Source: an uncultured Blautia sp.
Lineage (GTDB): Bacteria; Bacillota; Clostridia; Lachnospirales; Lachnospiraceae
Assembly: GCA_958367245.1 (NCBI GenBank)
Contig: CATXEA010000018.1
Coordinates: 1 to 64,000, forward strand
Length of the DNA: 64,000 nt
Direction of reading: 5' to 3'
Part shown: in pieces, positions 1 to 8,579 of the stretch
Layout of the letters: the number at the start of each line of letters is the position of its first letter
How positions within the stretch are numbered: position 1 is the first letter of the stretch
The notes under the pieces: generated by a model
What the model saw: only the letters and a program-made list of their open reading frames with translations
The model's database searches: none
Told to the model about the DNA's origin: nothing
Position numbers and translations under genes: made by a program

Positions 1-223
1 GATTAAAGACAGGAACCCAGTATTTACCTGTGGATTCCATACAGACATCATGGCATTCATTGTCGAGAAGCCATTGCTTGAATTCAAGAATTGAATTGTT
101 GAAAGTGGAAAAGCGCTTCTTTTGATAAGAAGGTTCAATTCCACCAGAGGTTTTTACAATTGTGGCAACGAGAAACGATTTATGGACATCGACACCACAA
201 CAGGTTTGGTAAGTAACTTTCAT
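1..223 (-). CDS. IS110-family transposase, N-terminal part, cut by window edge
   Basis: Read on the minus strand from ATG at 223, the frame stays open to base 1 (74 codons). The N-terminus contains C-G-V-D-V-H-K and later C-M-E-S-T-G-K-Y-W, which match the DEDD (RuvC-like) domain of IS110 transposases: the first Asp and the E-S-T-G segment belong to the catalytic core. IS110 elements move without classical terminal inverted repeats, so no element end can be drawn. The remainder lies outside the window, so intactness is unknown. It marks the left side of an accessory strip. Confidence 0.85.
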   Translation of the reverse strand, partial: MKVTYQTCCGVDVHKSFLVATIVKTSGGIEPSYQKKRFSTFNNSILEFKQWLLDNECHDVCMESTGKYWVPVFN

Positions 224-427
224 AGTCAGACTCCTTTCGCAGAAAGATAAGAAGCCATTGACTGAACTGCCACACAATTAAACGAAAGGCTTAAACAATT
301 CTTAGTGTACGGATTCATGATGCCACTTATTTGTGCTTGAAAAGGCAGAACTTACACTGATTATTATGCTGTCTAAAACGAAGAAAGTTATTACAACTCC
401 TCCTCCCGTGCTTTGTAGTGTAGCTTC

Positions 428-456
428 TTGCAAACTATTTTACAGCACAGTATAGA
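428..456 (+). promoter_or_regulatory. Promoter for the 519-1972 gene pair
   Basis: TTGCAA (428-433), a 17-base spacer, and TATAGA (451-456). It lies 62 bases before the first ATG of the pair. A GC-rich dyad (GCCGCC at 485-490, GGCGGC at 498-503) falls in the leader just before the ribosome binding site. Between 224 and 427 I see no gene; it is probably the flank of the IS110 copy. Confidence 0.5.
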
Positions 457-518
457 GAGTTGGAACACTTTCATTACTATTTGTGCCGCCAGCCGAAGGC
501 GGCGGAATGGAGATTAAT

Positions 519-1277
519 ATGAAACGAAAGATAATTGATTGGATTGTTTCACATCTCGTAGAATCGCAAGCGATATTAGTTATATGCGTATTTTTCGTGT
601 GTTTAATAGCTGGTATTAATAGTAATACAACTACTATGATGATTACTTTGCTGGTGTTTATTGGATCAGAGTTTATGGTTCTTTCTGTCGGCTATTTGGA
701 AAGAATTTCAAATGGTATAAATAAATTAGCTGAGGACTGCAATCAGAAATCTGAAATAATTGTCAATACCCCTCTTGAATGGTCAGATATGGCAAAAACT
801 GCGGAACATGATTTTTTAATATGTACACCGACAGGTGGCTCTTTATATTCTTTTAGGCGTGTATTTTCCGAGATGCCAAGTAATGTCCAAATACGCATTA
901 TCATTTTAAATTTTAATGATAATGTAGCACTAACGGCTTATTGCGCCGTTGTAAAGCCAAAACTTTCTGTTTTACAATTAAAAGAGAAAAATAAGTCTTT
1001 TAATTGGTTAGCTAAAGATCTTTTGGCTATGCCAAATGTTGAAATTAGAGTGTCAAAAACTCCGTTTAATACTGTATACGTTGGCAGAGATGTATTCGGA
1101 AATACTAATAATGCAAAAATTAAAGTTCAACATCTTTTGCAGAAATATATAAAGCCTGGTAGTACGGATAATGTTGATGATAAGCTAATCTATAGTGTTT
1201 ATCCTGATGCTCCACAATATCAAGTTTATTATCGACAGATGAAAGCTATATGGGATAACGGTATTCCATATAGATAA
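519..1277 (+). CDS. Membrane-anchored protein of unknown function
   Basis: 252 aa. I chose ATG 519 because TGGAG at 508-512 sits 6 bases upstream; an in-frame GTG at 483 would start inside a GC-rich dyad. Two hydrophobic helices lie in about residues 12-60, followed by a cytosolic domain of about 190 residues. That domain (segments F-L-I-C-T-P-T-G-G-S and I-I-I-L-N-F at about 100-135, V-E-I-R-V-S near 175) has the alternating strand pattern of phospholipase-D-like sensor or effector folds, but I see no HKD motif, so this is only a resemblance. The gene is clearly AT-richer than the 4-13 kb genes and is followed after 17 bases by a histidine phosphatase gene, probably co-transcribed. Position between IS remnants suggests acquired cargo. 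Function not recognised. Confidence 0.6.
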   Translation: MKRKIIDWIVSHLVESQAILVICVFFVCLIAGINSNTTTMMITLLVFIGSEFMVLSVGYLERISNGINKLAEDCNQKSEIIVNTPLEWSDMAKTAEHDFLICTPTGGSLYSFRRVFSEMPSNVQIRIIILNFNDNVALTAYCAVVKPKLSVLQLKEKNKSFNWLAKDLLAMPNVEIRVSKTPFNTVYVGRDVFGNTNNAKIKVQHLLQKYIKPGSTDNVDDKLIYSVYPDAPQYQVYYRQMKAIWDNGIPYR

Positions 1278-1294
1278 GAAAGGTAAGTTTCTCT

Positions 1295-1972
1295 ATGAAA
1301 GTAATTCTTATAAGGCATTCAGAGTCCCAGAAAAATATAGCAAGTACATTTGCTACAGTGCAGAATGAGGAACCTTTAACTAAACATGGTGAGGATATAG
1401 CTTTTTTTGCAGGGCAAGAAATACTTAAATATGCTGAGATACAGGGAGTGCAATGTAAAAATATTTATGTTGCAAATTCGCTTCGCGCAATAATGACGGG
1501 AAACATTATTTCTCATGTATTGGGGGATGTTTCCGTTACTGCTGTTGATGAGTTTATTTCTTTGAAAAATGATGTTTCGTTAGGTGGATTGAGCGAGGAA
1601 GAGGCTGCTAAGATTGATAGTCAGTTCATACAAGAATTGTCTTTGAGTAGAGCGGGTATCCTTAACGGGTATAGATTCTCATCGAACTGGACTAAGGAGA
1701 TTGTTTGTTCGCATGAAAATGAGGCATATAAGAAATATCTTGACATTCTTTTCTTGAATAAAAATGAAGATTTGGTAATAATGGTGATGCATCATTCGTC
1801 AATTACAGCCGTTCTTATTAATATAGCAAGGCAATACTATGGCTATCCTAAGGACTTTTTTGGTAATATTGAATGTGATCTGTGTAATATTTTTTTGATA
1901 GAATATCAGGATGAAAAAGCTGATATTAAATTAGCAAATGTTAGTGCTGATAAGCTATTAAAACGGTTCTAA
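1295..1972 (+). CDS. Histidine phosphatase family protein (phosphoglycerate mutase-like)
   Basis: 225 aa. The N-terminus carries I-R-H-S-E-S at residues 6-11, the R-H-G-type motif whose His forms the phospho-enzyme intermediate; the Gly is replaced by Ser, which is tolerated in the family. A second conserved His lies in M-V-M-H-H-S-S (about 166-172). The substrate cannot be told from sequence: known relatives act on phosphosugars, nucleotides or phosphoproteins. It follows the membrane-anchored protein by 17 bases, shares its low GC, and probably works with it. Confidence 0.75.
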   Translation: MKVILIRHSESQKNIASTFATVQNEEPLTKHGEDIAFFAGQEILKYAEIQGVQCKNIYVANSLRAIMTGNIISHVLGDVSVTAVDEFISLKNDVSLGGLSEEEAAKIDSQFIQELSLSRAGILNGYRFSSNWTKEIVCSHENEAYKKYLDILFLNKNEDLVIMVMHHSSITAVLINIARQYYGYPKDFFGNIECDLCNIFLIEYQDEKADIKLANVSADKLLKRF

Positions 1973-2289
1973 CCATTTGTTAAGAGAACCTTGAGCCTAG
2001 GGAGTAATAAATTTTTAGGAAGAATCTAAAATATTTATAAAGTGAACGTTAATTGCGAAAGATTACAGGAATTAAGGAAAATCAGGGGGACAGGCACGGT
2101 TAAATTTGTATAAATGAATTATAAAAGAAAAATAAACCTATATTATTCATGAGCATATAAAATGCTCAATACTACAAAAACTTGAACCAGTTCCCTTGAA
2201 AACCATCGCATTATCTATAAAAATGGGCAAACTACCCCATGTGAAAATCGATTAAGTCACTTTGAACTGTCAAGGTACATTAATAGTTG
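1973..2289. other. Gene-free stretch between cargo pair and IS fragment
   Basis: 317 AT-rich bases with stops in all frames. I see no terminator with a U-tract after 1972, no tRNA and no clear repeat. It probably contains the unrecognised end of the IS1380-type element whose transposase fragment begins at 2290. Confidence 0.4.
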
Positions 2290-2997
2290 CTATTCCAACT
2301 GTACAGTCAGCTGTTGGATATTTTCTAGCGTCCTGTAAAACTCTTTTTTATAAGGACAGCTACTGCACAGTTTGAATGTGATATCTCTTGCCGAACGTAC
2401 TGCTCTTGCAGCAATCTTTATCAGCTTTAAACGAATGGTATCCACCTGTTGCTTTCGCATATTTGCAGGAATTACCAAGCGTCTGAACCAATTGAATAAG
2501 TTGTAGGCAAGCATGTGAAGCCTCAGGCGGTTGGCATTTACTACTTTAGAATGACTGCTGACAGCAGCAAAGTCAAATCCGCTGTTGCCTTCCTTGATAA
2601 AATTTTCCATATTGCCACGACCACAGTAAAACTGAATGATCTGATAGGTCTCCATATCCATGTTTGTAACAATAAAGGTGTACATGTGCGTCAGCTGGTC
2701 GTATGTTTTCTCGATTTTAAAAACCACACGTCTTGGATATTTCCATGAACTAGCCTGATACATGAATTCACCATAAGTTACCGCATAACTGATCTGGTTC
2801 TCTTTGGTTGCTTTGTACAAGTCTTCATCTTTATCCGAAGCAAGGGCAACGAGTAAAGAATTCTGTTTTAGACGGATGGCATAGGAACAGCCATTTGTCT
2901 CACAGTTTTCATAATGCTTGGGAGATGAGAATCCGCTGCCATTACGAAGATAAGTTTTAATACCTCTTTCCAGGTATTCTAAAAAAAGGGATTCCAT
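2290..2997 (-). pseudogene. IS1380-family transposase, C-terminal fragment
   Basis: 235 codons are open. The segment Y-C-G-R-G-N-M-E-N-F-I-K-E (about residues 124-136) is the catalytic-Glu signature of IS1380 (DDE) transposases, and the downstream L-A-Y-N-L-F-N-W-F-R helix is also typical. Family members are usually 430-470 aa, so roughly the first half, with the first two catalytic Asp residues, is missing. The first Met (2997) is simply the first after the break and has no good ribosome binding site. Non-functional remnant. Confidence 0.8.
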
Positions 2998-3110
2998 AAA
3001 TTTATCGTAAGCGCCAAATATTCCTGCGGATTTTCAAATCCTCAGATTTCCCCTATAATTGTAACTGATAGATACTTAGACTATTTCACTACAATTATGG
3101 AGGATAGGTC

Positions 3111-3245
3111 ATGGCAGGTACTCGCAAAGCCCGTGTTCCGATGGCGGAATAGATCAGGCTTATCAATGAATGCCGTCAGAGCGGCATGACAGATGCTGAC
3201 TGGTGCCGTGAAAACGACACTGCAGTAAGCACCTTTTACAATTGG
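3111..3245 (+). pseudogene. IS66-family TnpA accessory protein remnant
   Basis: ATG at 3111 with GGAGG about 7 bases upstream opens a frame that stops at TAG 3150 after 13 codons. Beyond the stop the same frame continues with residues like L-I-N-E-C-R-Q-S-G-M-T-D-A-D-W-C and ends in S-T-F-Y-N-W, typical of the small TnpA protein of IS66 elements. Homology stops abruptly after N-W at about 3245, where another remnant begins. TnpB and TnpC are absent. Confidence 0.65.
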
Positions 3246-3402
3246 GATTACATACAAAGATTATGATGAGGAAAATATAAAATTAGCTGTACAGAGAGCA
3301 AGAAAATTACACAGTGATAAAGAGGATGATTGCCCTCAATATTATGCGACTACAGTATACTTGCTTATTCAGAAAATAATAGATATTTTACCTGAAAAAT
3401 AA
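3241..3402 (+). pseudogene. C-terminal remnant of an unrecognised protein
   Basis: A frame without a start codon runs 53 codons to TAA at 3400-3402. The peptide has a K-D-Y-D-E-E-N-I-K-L-A-V-Q-R-A-R helix and a C-terminal I-Q-K-I-I-D-I-L-P-E-K helix and looks protein-like rather than random. It is fused exactly where the IS66 remnant stops, so an IS insertion or deletion probably beheaded a former gene. No family recognised. Confidence 0.35.
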
Positions 3403-3630
3403 AACTGTTTTCTAAAAAGAGAAAACTGGTAAATATTTTTTCAGCGTGTTTTATATCTACCCTACTGTATACACGATGGGAAGATGATGTTTCTACAGGT
3501 TAGGATTATTGACAGTGAAAGAAAAAATCCCTACCTGTTTTCCAGATTACTTTTCTGCTACACTTTTTTTAATACATAAGAAGATGTGTATTTATCTTAT
3601 TAAGAGAATATCTAAAAGAGATTTTATATA

Positions 3631-4152
3631 ATGAAAGAAATATTTTTGACCCATAATCGTCCCTGGACGGTTCGAGAAGTGGTAGCCGTTGTTATTCTAT
3701 TGATTATAGTAACAGTTGGTTTAATCTGGCTCTACAGAAAGAAACGAATAGTTTTATCGCAGATAATAGCAAGTGAATTGCTTCTTGTTTTTCTGGCTAT
3801 TGTTCTGGCCTCTACAGTATTTACCAGAACACCGAATGGTGTGCATGATTATGAGCTGTTACTGTTTTGGTCCTGGAGAGAAGTAATTGCCGGCGACAGA
3901 CTGATGTTGGAAGAGATATTGCTTAATATGATTCTTTTGGCGCCGGCAGGTTTTTTGTTACCTTTTGTGTTTAATAAGAGAATTGTGTGGTATAAGGCAT
4001 TTTTGATGGGAGTGGGATTTTCCACTCTCATTGAAGTTAGTCAGCTTTTATTATGCCGGGGATTGTTTGAGTGGGATGATATACTGCATAATGCTTTGGG
4101 GGCAATGGCAGGATGTGGTGTGGCAGAGAGGTTGTTTGGCAGATTTCAATGA
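3631..4152 (+). CDS. VanZ-family membrane protein
   Basis: 173 aa with about four hydrophobic segments (17-34, 43-62, 92-108 and 116-135). The VanZ pattern is visible: L-N-M-I-L-L-A-P-A-G-F-L-L-P in the third segment, a conserved Glu-Val-x-Gln after the fourth, and the ending D-D-I-L-H-N-A-L-G-A-M-A-G. VanZ gives low-level teicoplanin resistance in the VanA operon, but most VanZ-like proteins in Firmicutes have no known role. The preceding 200 bases are AT-rich without a convincing promoter. It sits between IS debris and the polysaccharide genes. Confidence 0.8.
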   Translation: MKEIFLTHNRPWTVREVVAVVILLIIVTVGLIWLYRKKRIVLSQIIASELLLVFLAIVLASTVFTRTPNGVHDYELLLFWSWREVIAGDRLMLEEILLNMILLAPAGFLLPFVFNKRIVWYKAFLMGVGFSTLIEVSQLLLCRGLFEWDDILHNALGAMAGCGVAERLFGRFQ

Positions 4153-4229
4153 CAGAAAAGCCAGAGGATTTGCAGAAGATATATGGGAATCTGTTTTAAA
4201 CAGAAAATTGAGATGCCAATTGTATTCTA

Positions 4230-4258
4230 TTGACTTTTTAATTCATATACCGTACAAT
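4230..4258 (+). promoter_or_regulatory. Promoter for the HTH-dehydrogenase gene
   Basis: TTGACT at 4230-4235, 17-base spacer, TACAAT at 4253-4258. It is the strongest sigma-A-like match in the gap before 4336 and leaves a leader of about 70 bases that contains the 4303-4319 palindrome. Confidence 0.6.
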
Positions 4259-4302
4259 GAATCAAGTATAATGATGTTATAAATATAATTATAGAAAGAG
4301 AA

Positions 4303-4319
4303 TTCTGTTTGAAACAGAA
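4303..4319. promoter_or_regulatory. Palindromic candidate operator
   Basis: TTCTGTTT, one central G, then AAACAGAA: a perfect 8+1+8 dyad. It lies 17 bases before the ATG of a protein that itself begins with an XRE-type HTH domain, and just downstream of a good promoter. It is too short and has no U-tract, so a terminator is unlikely; an autoregulatory operator is the simplest reading. Confidence 0.5.
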
Positions 4320-4335
4320 CACAGGGCGATTTTAA

Positions 4336-5847
4336 ATGAAAAAGTTATCTATTGAGAAACTGGTGGAGACGATTCATCATCTCCGAAAAGAAAAAGGACT
4401 TACACAGGCTCAGCTTGCGGACATTACAGGAATCAACAGGGCTATGATCGGTCGGATTGAAAACAGGGATTATATACCTACTGTGGAACAGATGCAGATA
4501 CTTGGAGAAACTCTTGGTTTTGAGGTTGTTGATATGTTTGCGAGTGATTTTGAAACAGCATCAAATACTGCCGGGGATATGGCATGTGAGAATACATCTG
4601 ACCACATGATTGCGGATAAACGTTATAATATTGCTGTAGCAGGTACCGGATATGTAGGACTTTCTCTAGCTACATTATTGGCGCAGCACAATCATGTGGT
4701 TGCCGTAGATATTGTACCTGAGAAGGTTGAGCTTATCAACAATAAAAAATCTCCGATTCAGGACGATTATATTGAAAAATATCTGGCAGAGAAGGAACTG
4801 GATCTGACAGCAACTCTGGATGGCGCGTCTGCTTATGCAAATGCTGATTATGTTATTATTGCGGCTCCTACAAATTATGACAGTAAGAAGAATTTTTTTG
4901 ACTGTTCCGCAGTAGAAGCTGTTATTGAACTGGTGTTAAAGACAAACCCGAATGCGATAATGATTATTAAATCAACAATTCCGGTTGGTTACACGCAATC
5001 AGTGCGTAAAAAATACAATACGAAAAATATTATCTTCAGTCCGGAATTCCTGAGAGAATCCAAGGCTCTGTATGATAATCTTTATCCAAGTCGAATCATT
5101 GTGTCCTGCGATGATGATTCTGCTGATGCAGCACGTACTTTTGCGAAGCTTCTTCAGCAGGGAGCTATTAAGGAGAATATTGATACTCTGTTTATGGGCT
5201 TTACTGAAGCAGAGGCTGTGAAGCTTTTTGCAAATACATATCTGGCTCTTCGCGTATCTTACTTCAATGAGCTGGATACATATGCTGAGTCCAAAGGATT
5301 GAATACGTCAGAGATTATTAATGGTGTTTGTCTCGATCCGCGTATTGGCACTCACTACAACAATCCTTCTTTTGGCTACGGTGGCTACTGTCTGCCGAAA
5401 GATACTAAACAGTTACTTGCCAATTTCCAGGATGTTCCCCAGAATATGATGTCAGCGATTGTAGAAAGCAACCGTACCAGAAAAGATTTTATTGCAGATC
5501 GTGTCCTTGAGATTGCCGGGGCTTATGAGGCCAACAGTACCTGGGATGCAGCAAAGGAAAAAGAGGTTGTTATCGGTGTATACCGTCTGACTATGAAGAG
5601 TAATTCTGATAATTTCCGACAGAGTTCTATTCAGGGTGTTATGAAAAGAGTTAAGGCAAAAGGTGCAACTGTTGTGATTTACGAGCCAACCCTTCCGGCA
5701 GGAAGTACGTTTTATGGCAGCCGCGTTATTGGAGATTTGAATGAGTTCAAGGCAATTTCACAGGCAATTATCGCAAATCGTTACGATGCCTGTCTGGATG
5801 ATGTGATTGATAAGGTTTATACCCGGGATATTTTTAAGAGGGATTAA
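4336..5847 (+). CDS. XRE-type HTH domain fused to UDP-glucose 6-dehydrogenase
   Basis: 503 aa. Residues 1-70 form a Cro/C1-type HTH (R-K-E-K-G-L-T-Q-A-Q-L-A then I-N-R-A-M-I-G-R-I-E-N). After a polar linker, residues 95-500 are a nucleotide-sugar dehydrogenase: Rossmann motif A-G-T-G-Y-V-G-L-S at about 100, K-S-T-I-P-V-G-Y-T near 215, and the catalytic Cys352 in G-G-Y-C-L-P-K-D. Such enzymes oxidise UDP-glucose to UDP-glucuronate with 2 NAD+. Ordinary family members (about 390 aa) lack the HTH. The next gene is a UDP-glucuronate 4-epimerase, supporting UDP-glucose as substrate. A palindrome in the leader may be the target of the HTH. The direct role of the fusion is inference. Confidence 0.88.
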   Translation: MKKLSIEKLVETIHHLRKEKGLTQAQLADITGINRAMIGRIENRDYIPTVEQMQILGETLGFEVVDMFASDFETASNTAGDMACENTSDHMIADKRYNIAVAGTGYVGLSLATLLAQHNHVVAVDIVPEKVELINNKKSPIQDDYIEKYLAEKELDLTATLDGASAYANADYVIIAAPTNYDSKKNFFDCSAVEAVIELVLKTNPNAIMIIKSTIPVGYTQSVRKKYNTKNIIFSPEFLRESKALYDNLYPSRIIVSCDDDSADAARTFAKLLQQGAIKENIDTLFMGFTEAEAVKLFANTYLALRVSYFNELDTYAESKGLNTSEIINGVCLDPRIGTHYNNPSFGYGGYCLPKDTKQLLANFQDVPQNMMSAIVESNRTRKDFIADRVLEIAGAYEANSTWDAAKEKEVVIGVYRLTMKSNSDNFRQSSIQGVMKRVKAKGATVVIYEPTLPAGSTFYGSRVIGDLNEFKAISQAIIANRYDACLDDVIDKVYTRDIFKRD

Positions 5848-5864
5848 AAGAGGAGAGACATTTG

Positions 5865-6947
5865 ATGCAGAAATTAGATTTAACAGGAAAAACAGTGCTG
5901 GTCACAGGAGCAGCCGGTTTTATTGGAAATAATCTGGTTTTGGAATTGTTTAAAACAGTAGAGGCCATTCATGTTGTGGGAATTGATATCTTATCTGATT
6001 ACAATCCGGTTGAATTGAAGGAATGGAGGCTTGAGCAGATTAAAAAAGAGGCGGAGAAGCATCCGGATTCTTCTTGGATTTTTATCAAAGGAGATATTGC
6101 GGATAAAGTTTTAATTGATGCGACATTCTGCGATTATAAGCCGGCAGTTGTGGTGAATCTGGCAGCGCAGGCAGGTGTACGGTATTCTATCACAAATCCG
6201 GATACCTATATTCAGTCTAATTTGATTGGATTCTATAATATTCTGGAAGCCTGCCGCCATTCTTATGACGGAGGAAATATCGGTGTGGAGCATTTGGTTT
6301 ACGCATCTTCCTCATCTGTTTATGGTTCTAATAAGAAGGTTCCGTACAGTACAGATGATAAGGTAGACAATCCGGTAAGTCTTTATGCTGCAACAAAAAA
6401 ATCAAATGAATTGATGGCACATGCTTATTCAAAACTTTACAACATTCCATCCACCGGTTTGCGTTTCTTTACTGTATATGGTCCGGCAGGACGTACAGAT
6501 ATGGCTTATTTTGGATTCACGAATAAGCTGATTAAAGGTGAGAAAATTCAGATTTTTAATTATGGAAACTGTAAACGTGACTTCACCTATGTGGATGACA
6601 TCGTAGAGGGCGTGAAGCGTGTAATGCAGGGAGCACCGGAAAAAATAACTGGTGAGGATGGACTTCCGATACCTCCTTATGCAGTTTATAATATCGGCAA
6701 TAATAATCCGGAAAATCTTTTGGATTTTGTACAAATTTTACAGGAGGAATTGATTGCCGCAGGTGTGTTGCCTGAGAATTATGATTTTGAAGCACACAAA
6801 GAACTTGTACCAATGCAGCCGGGGGACGTTCCGGTAACTTATGCAGATACAAGTGCTCTGGAAAGGGATTTTGGATTTAAACCTAGTACCAGTCTGAGGG
6901 AAGGACTTCGTAAATTTGCACAATGGTATAAGGATTTTTATATGTAA
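5865..6947 (+). CDS. UDP-glucuronate 4-epimerase-like NAD-dependent epimerase
   Basis: 360 aa, extended SDR family. I start at ATG 5865 (AGGAG 9 bases upstream) rather than the in-frame TTG at 5862. G-A-A-G-F-I-G-N-N binds NAD; the S-S-S-V-Y-G and Y-A-A-T-K-K segments give the Ser and Tyr-x-x-x-Lys catalytic residues. The A-A-Q-A-G-V-R-Y-S-I segment is typical of UDP-glucuronate 4-epimerases such as CapI, which make UDP-galacturonate. It follows the UDP-glucose dehydrogenase by 17 bases, so the two should run in sequence from UDP-glucose to UDP-galacturonate for a surface polysaccharide. Confidence 0.87.
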   Translation: MQKLDLTGKTVLVTGAAGFIGNNLVLELFKTVEAIHVVGIDILSDYNPVELKEWRLEQIKKEAEKHPDSSWIFIKGDIADKVLIDATFCDYKPAVVVNLAAQAGVRYSITNPDTYIQSNLIGFYNILEACRHSYDGGNIGVEHLVYASSSSVYGSNKKVPYSTDDKVDNPVSLYAATKKSNELMAHAYSKLYNIPSTGLRFFTVYGPAGRTDMAYFGFTNKLIKGEKIQIFNYGNCKRDFTYVDDIVEGVKRVMQGAPEKITGEDGLPIPPYAVYNIGNNNPENLLDFVQILQEELIAAGVLPENYDFEAHKELVPMQPGDVPVTYADTSALERDFGFKPSTSLREGLRKFAQWYKDFYM

Positions 6948-7023
6948 AATGTGTCAGACATCTTAAAAGACAGTGAGACATTCGTAATACGACAGAAAAT
7001 GTATAAATTAAGTAACGCATTAG

Positions 7024-7052
7024 TTGCATTTCATATTTATCCGTGCTAAACT
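7024..7052 (+). promoter_or_regulatory. Promoter for the chain-length/kinase/LCP genes
   Basis: TTGCAT (7024-7029), 17-base spacer, TAAACT (7047-7052), 34 bases before the ATG at 7087. No terminator is evident after 6947, so this may add to read-through. Confidence 0.45.
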
Positions 7053-7086
7053 AGACGAGTGAATAAGAAAAGAGAAAGGGAGTATC

Positions 7087-7845
7087 ATGAAAGACACTAT
7101 ACAACAAAGCGGTAATTACAGAGAAGATACCATTGACTTAATGGAACTGTTTTTTGCTGTAAAAAGAAAAATATTATTAATCTTAGCAGTTGGTTTATTA
7201 GGAGCGGTTTTAGTTGGTGGATACACCGTTTATTTTATGGAACCTGTTTATACTTCTACTTCCAGTGTCTTAATTCTGTCGAAAGAGACAACTTTGACAT
7301 CTCTTGCAGATCTTCAGTTGGGAAGTCAGCTTGCCAGCGACTATCAGGTATTGATTAAAAGTACTACAGTTATGGAGAATGCAGTTAAGAAAGTCAATGA
7401 GGAGCGTAAAGAAAAAAACAAAAAAGCAATTGCGCTTACCGCAAATGACTTGAAGGCTTGTACTACAATTAATAATCCTGCGGATACCCGTATTCTTGAG
7501 ATTTCTGTTGCATATACAGATCCGGAAATTGCCAGAGAACTGGTAGACGCTGTTGCAGAGGTTTCTTCGGAATATGTTGGAGATAAGATGGAAATTATTC
7601 CGCCTAAGATTATTGAAAAAGGTAAAGTGCCAACTGTTCAGACTTCTCCAAGTGTAAAGAAGAATCTTATGTTAGGCTTTCTGGCTGGATTTGTTCTCTG
7701 TGCAGGACTGATTTGTGTTAAAGTTATTATGGACGATACGATTAAAACAGAGGAAGATTTCGATAATTATCTTGGAATTCCATGTCTTGCTTCCATACCG
7801 GACAGAAAAGACTACATAACTAAGAAAAAAGGCAAACGCAGATAG
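7087..7845 (+). CDS. Wzz/CapA-type polysaccharide chain-length and kinase-modulator protein
   Basis: 252 aa. Two transmembrane helices (about 32-54 and 197-220) flank an extracellular segment of about 140 residues, the arrangement of Wzz-domain co-polymerases in Gram-positives (CapA, YwqC, CpsC). The cytosolic tail after the second helix normally activates the partner tyrosine kinase, and the kinase gene follows after 14 bases. It is therefore expected to control export and length of the polysaccharide. Confidence 0.87.
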   Translation: MKDTIQQSGNYREDTIDLMELFFAVKRKILLILAVGLLGAVLVGGYTVYFMEPVYTSTSSVLILSKETTLTSLADLQLGSQLASDYQVLIKSTTVMENAVKKVNEERKEKNKKAIALTANDLKACTTINNPADTRILEISVAYTDPEIARELVDAVAEVSSEYVGDKMEIIPPKIIEKGKVPTVQTSPSVKKNLMLGFLAGFVLCAGLICVKVIMDDTIKTEEDFDNYLGIPCLASIPDRKDYITKKKGKRR

Positions 7846-7859
7846 AAGGAGGGAATGAG

Positions 7860-8576
7860 ATGAAAAAAGTTATAATAGAAGACATCCGTAAGCAGGATTT
7901 TCACTATGCGGAAGCCATCAAAACCCTTCAGACCAATATTCAGTTTGCAGGTAAAAATACGAAGGTTGTTATGATTACCAGTTGTTTTCCGAATGAGGGA
8001 AAAAGTGATATTGCTCTTTCCCTTGCAAAGGAAATGGCTGCATCCGGAAAGCGTGTTCTGCTTCTTGATGCGGATATTCGTAAATCTTCTTTTGTATCGA
8101 GATTCAAGATACAGGAAAAGGTTTATGGTTTGTCTCAATACTTAAGCGGGCAGATTACTCCTCAGGACTTAATTTATATGACCAATTACCACAATATGAA
8201 TATGATTTTCTCGGGACCAACAGCTCCGAATCCTACAAATCTACTTGGGGATGAGATTTTCGCTATGATGATGGATACCTTGCGCCAGCATTACGATTAT
8301 ATCTTTGTAGATACGCCTCCAATCAGTTCTGTTATTGATGCGGCAATTGTAGCGCAGCGCTGTGACGGAGCGATTATGGTTGTGGAAAGTGAAGCTGTCA
8401 GTTACCGGGCAGTTCAGAAAGCTCTGGCACAGATTGAGAAGAGTGGCTGCAGCATTCTGGGCGGTGTCTTAAATAAGGTAGACACAAAGAGAAATAAATA
8501 TTATTCTTCTTATTACTATAAAAAATATGGAGAGTATTATAAAAAATCCGAGGAATATATGAAGAATCAGGAATAA
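7860..8576 (+). CDS. CpsD/CapB-family bacterial tyrosine kinase
   Basis: 238 aa. Walker A is in C-F-P-N-E-G-K-S-D (about 42-50), Walker A' in L-L-L-D-A-D-I-R-K (about 69-77), Walker B in Y-I-F-V-D-T-P-P (about 147-154). The last 30 residues are a tyrosine cluster (Y-Y-S-S-Y-Y-Y-K-K-Y-G-E-Y-Y), the autophosphorylation tail of BY-kinases. It pairs with the preceding membrane activator; cycles of phosphorylation regulate capsule or exopolysaccharide polymerisation. It is separated by three bases from the LCP gene. Confidence 0.92.
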   Translation: MKKVIIEDIRKQDFHYAEAIKTLQTNIQFAGKNTKVVMITSCFPNEGKSDIALSLAKEMAASGKRVLLLDADIRKSSFVSRFKIQEKVYGLSQYLSGQITPQDLIYMTNYHNMNMIFSGPTAPNPTNLLGDEIFAMMMDTLRQHYDYIFVDTPPISSVIDAAIVAQRCDGAIMVVESEAVSYRAVQKALAQIEKSGCSILGGVLNKVDTKRNKYYSSYYYKKYGEYYKKSEEYMKNQE

Positions 8577-8579
8577 GCT

